Made by a program: the position numbers and the translations under genes
Shown here: in pieces, positions 51,466 through 53,227 of the stretch
Numbering within the stretch: the stretch's first letter is position 1
Layout: each line of letters opens with the position of its first letter
Notes under the pieces: generated by a model
Databases searched by the model: none
Seen by the model: the letters and a program-made list of their open reading frames with translations, nothing else
Told to the model about the DNA's origin: nothing
NCBI GenBank assembly: GCA_900544725.1
Contig: UQWK01000007.1
Coordinates: 1-53,227, forward strand
Length of the DNA: 53,227 bases
DNA from: an uncultured Collinsella sp.
Lineage (GTDB): Bacteria; Actinomycetota; Coriobacteriia; Coriobacteriales; Coriobacteriaceae
Direction: 5' to 3'

Positions 51466-53101
51466 TTAGCGTTTTATCGGGGTGCCGCAATGAGGACAGA
51501 ACTTTGCATCAGGAACAAGCGGAGTGCCGCATGAAGCACAGAAGCGCGGCCCATCCATAGAGGTTGTAGCCTGGTGGAATTGCTGCTCACCACTAAACCG
51601 AAGCGAGCCCTGCTGGCGCGAAGGGTTAATTTGTGAGTCGGCAGCGGATCCCAGAGGGGTCGCCCCAGAATCGGTGGCCACGCGAGACGCCATCTTCCTG
51701 CGGACAACAAAAACGACGACGATAACGACAACCGCCAGCGCAACAACAATTGCGCCGACAATAACAGGACTGAACAAGAAGGACTCTTCGGCCTTTCCAG
51801 ATGACGCTGTTTTTAGAGGACTTCGCGCAATGTTCGACTTGTACACATCAACCCGAATGCCCTTTTCAGCATGACCCATACTACAAACCAGCGTATCGTC
51901 ATCAGCAAACCAGAGCCTGTCTCCGCTCTTTAAAGGCGTCTTAGAAGCAACGTTCTTATTTAAATCAAGCAATACCATCTTGTCATTGTTATCAGAATTA
52001 GTTTTAATTCCGAGCACATATCGACCATCATTGGACAATGAACCATAAGCGCCAACCGGACTAGACGGCTTTACTTTCTCCCCCTGCTTGCCCGAAGCAC
52101 AATCATATACCGCGACTTCGTCAGAAGAAGTATCATTACCTTGCGCAATTAAAGCCAATGAACCGCTCGAATTAACCGAGCAAATGCCATCATCTTCATT
52201 CGGGTAGTCAGGCTCTGAAAGACCGCAAACAGCATCATTTGTCATTTCGCCATTCTTCGACAACAGAGCGCCGTTGTTAAGGACGGTGCCTTTGTCCGAA
52301 GTAATTGGAATGCCGGAAAAACAAAGGCCCAAAGGATAGACGGCTCCATAACTGTTTTCCGTATCCAGTTCAACGCTAACGATATTGGCAATCGAAGCTG
52401 TGCCCAAGTCATAGGTAACTATTTTATTGCAACTTTTCCCATCTTCAGACCCATCGAACACTATGTATCCGTACATACCATCCGAAGACAGCCAGTAGTC
52501 GTCTCGTATTACCTCAGAAGAGGGCTCAACGCCAAGATTATCATCATCTATAGCAAATTGCTCCTCAATCTCATCTTTTTCGAAATTGTACTTGCAAAAC
52601 TGAATCGATCGAGATCCCGAAAGAAATAGAAATGATTTTCCATCTTCAGACAGCTGAAAACGACTCGCCCTGCCATCTGCAATAACGGAACTTCCAAGCT
52701 TATAAGTCTTTGATTTATTTGAGCTCAAATCATAGGCGGTAACCGACAGGCTATCCTCGTCGTACGCATATAACGTCTTTTCATCGGAAGAGAAGCAGCA
52801 GTAGCCATCCCAGCTGTTCTCGAGGGACATTTTGATACGCTTCTGCGTTCCGTCTTCAACGTTTAAAACCGTTCCATAATCGCCGGGGTCACCATTATTA
52901 TCCTCGTTAAAGACGATGTACTTCCCGGATAAAGATCGGCACACAGCACGCTCAGCGCTTTCCACCGTATATGTTTCTTTGAATTCCGGCGTGGGGACGT
53001 CGGCAGCATAGGCGCCCAGCGGCGCGACAATAAGGCTAGCGGCAAGCGCCAGGCCGGCTATTAGAAGCCCCCCCCCATTTCATTTTTCTTGTTCTTGGCA
53101 T
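51466..53101 (-). pseudogene. Secreted, membrane-anchored zinc-ribbon protein, frameshifted at a G9 tract (possible phase-variable gene)
   Basis: From ATG 53101 (AAGGGG 5-6 nt upstream) the reading MPRTRKMKWGGGF stops at once. The remaining frame begins with a good signal peptide core LLIAGLALAASLIVAPLGAYAAD, joined by a run of nine G (53068-53076). Eight G would give one protein of about 544 residues: signal peptide, an outer domain of ~390 residues with repeated strand-turn units (GKYIVFNEDN, DEKTLYAYDEDSLSV, GKSFLFLSGSRS) like a beta-propeller, a membrane helix (VIVGAIVVALAVVVIVVVFV), and a cytosolic zinc ribbon CASCG...CPHCG at the C-terminus. GC is clearly below its neighbours. Function unknown. 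Confidence 0.75.
53068..53076. repeat. Mononucleotide G9 tract (C9 on plus strand)
   Basis: Nine C in a row on the plus strand, inside codons 9-12 of the zinc-ribbon gene. Removal of one base or addition of two restores the frame between start codon and signal peptide. Confidence 0.9.
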
Positions 53102-53167
53102 GGTTGCCCCTTTCGGTCGATAGGTGAGTAATACCTGAAGCTAAGCTAAGCCTGAAAAATCCAAATG

Positions 53168-53179
53168 TGTTGCGCAACA
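53168..53179. promoter_or_regulatory. 12-bp perfect palindrome upstream of the zinc-ribbon gene
   Basis: TGTTGCGCAACA, 67-78 nt upstream of ATG 53101, in a 126-bp AT-rich stretch reaching the window end. It may be an operator; the binding protein is unknown. Confidence 0.3.
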
Positions 53180-53227
53180 ATTCTCAGCGTGCAAAAAAAT
53201 CGGTGGCGCACGATGAAAATAGGGCGG

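Overview
The window is a GC-rich chromosomal segment whose gene content and order (a dcw cluster without ftsA, SepF and DivIVA as division partners, an actinobacterial-type PhoU, an arginine deiminase locus with a YfcC-type exchanger) suggest a gut actinobacterium of the class Coriobacteriia, most likely Collinsella or a close relative. This is inferred from protein character and context; no database was searched.

Left part (1-10.3 kb): the end of an M18 aminopeptidase, yaaA, a small membrane protein, a TPP-riboswitch-controlled thiC followed by thiD, then minus-strand genes for an SGNH hydrolase, a PARG-like macrodomain protein and a Bax-inhibitor-1 family protein, and a plus-strand low-affinity phosphate transporter (PiT) with its DUF47 partner. 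A nitroreductase gene follows whose first half has a codon usage unlike its second half.

Central part (10.3-39.3 kb, nearly all minus strand): a division and wall-synthesis cluster reading mraZ-rsmH-ftsL-ftsI-murF-mraY-murD-ftsW-murG-murC-murB-ftsQ, then ftsZ, then pgeF. A complete pstSCAB-phoU phosphate operon is inserted between pgeF and the usual tail yggS-sepF-yggT-divIVA, and pstS is translationally coupled to pgeF. murE, ddl and ftsA are absent. Upstream of mraZ lie xerD, pyrG, a winged-helix regulator and a DUF1846 gene.

Right part (39.3-53.2 kb): a catabolic arginine deiminase locus (yfcC exchanger, arcB, arcA) followed by a PLP aminotransferase and a second, nucleotide-identical arcA. 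Both arcA promoters carry the same pair of GAACGG direct repeats 21 bp apart, at the same distance from the -10 box. Polyphosphate kinase, a TrmA/RlmD-type RNA methyltransferase and a low-GC gene for a secreted, membrane-anchored zinc-ribbon protein follow. That last gene is interrupted by a run of nine G in its signal peptide, which looks like a phase-variation switch (or a sequencing error).

The strongest leads are the poly-G switch, the homogenised arcA pair with its shared direct-repeat operator, an SOS-box-like palindrome upstream of the dcw cluster, the pst operon embedded in the division cluster, a PARG-like protein lacking the usual catalytic glutamate, and a yggT gene with no canonical start codon.
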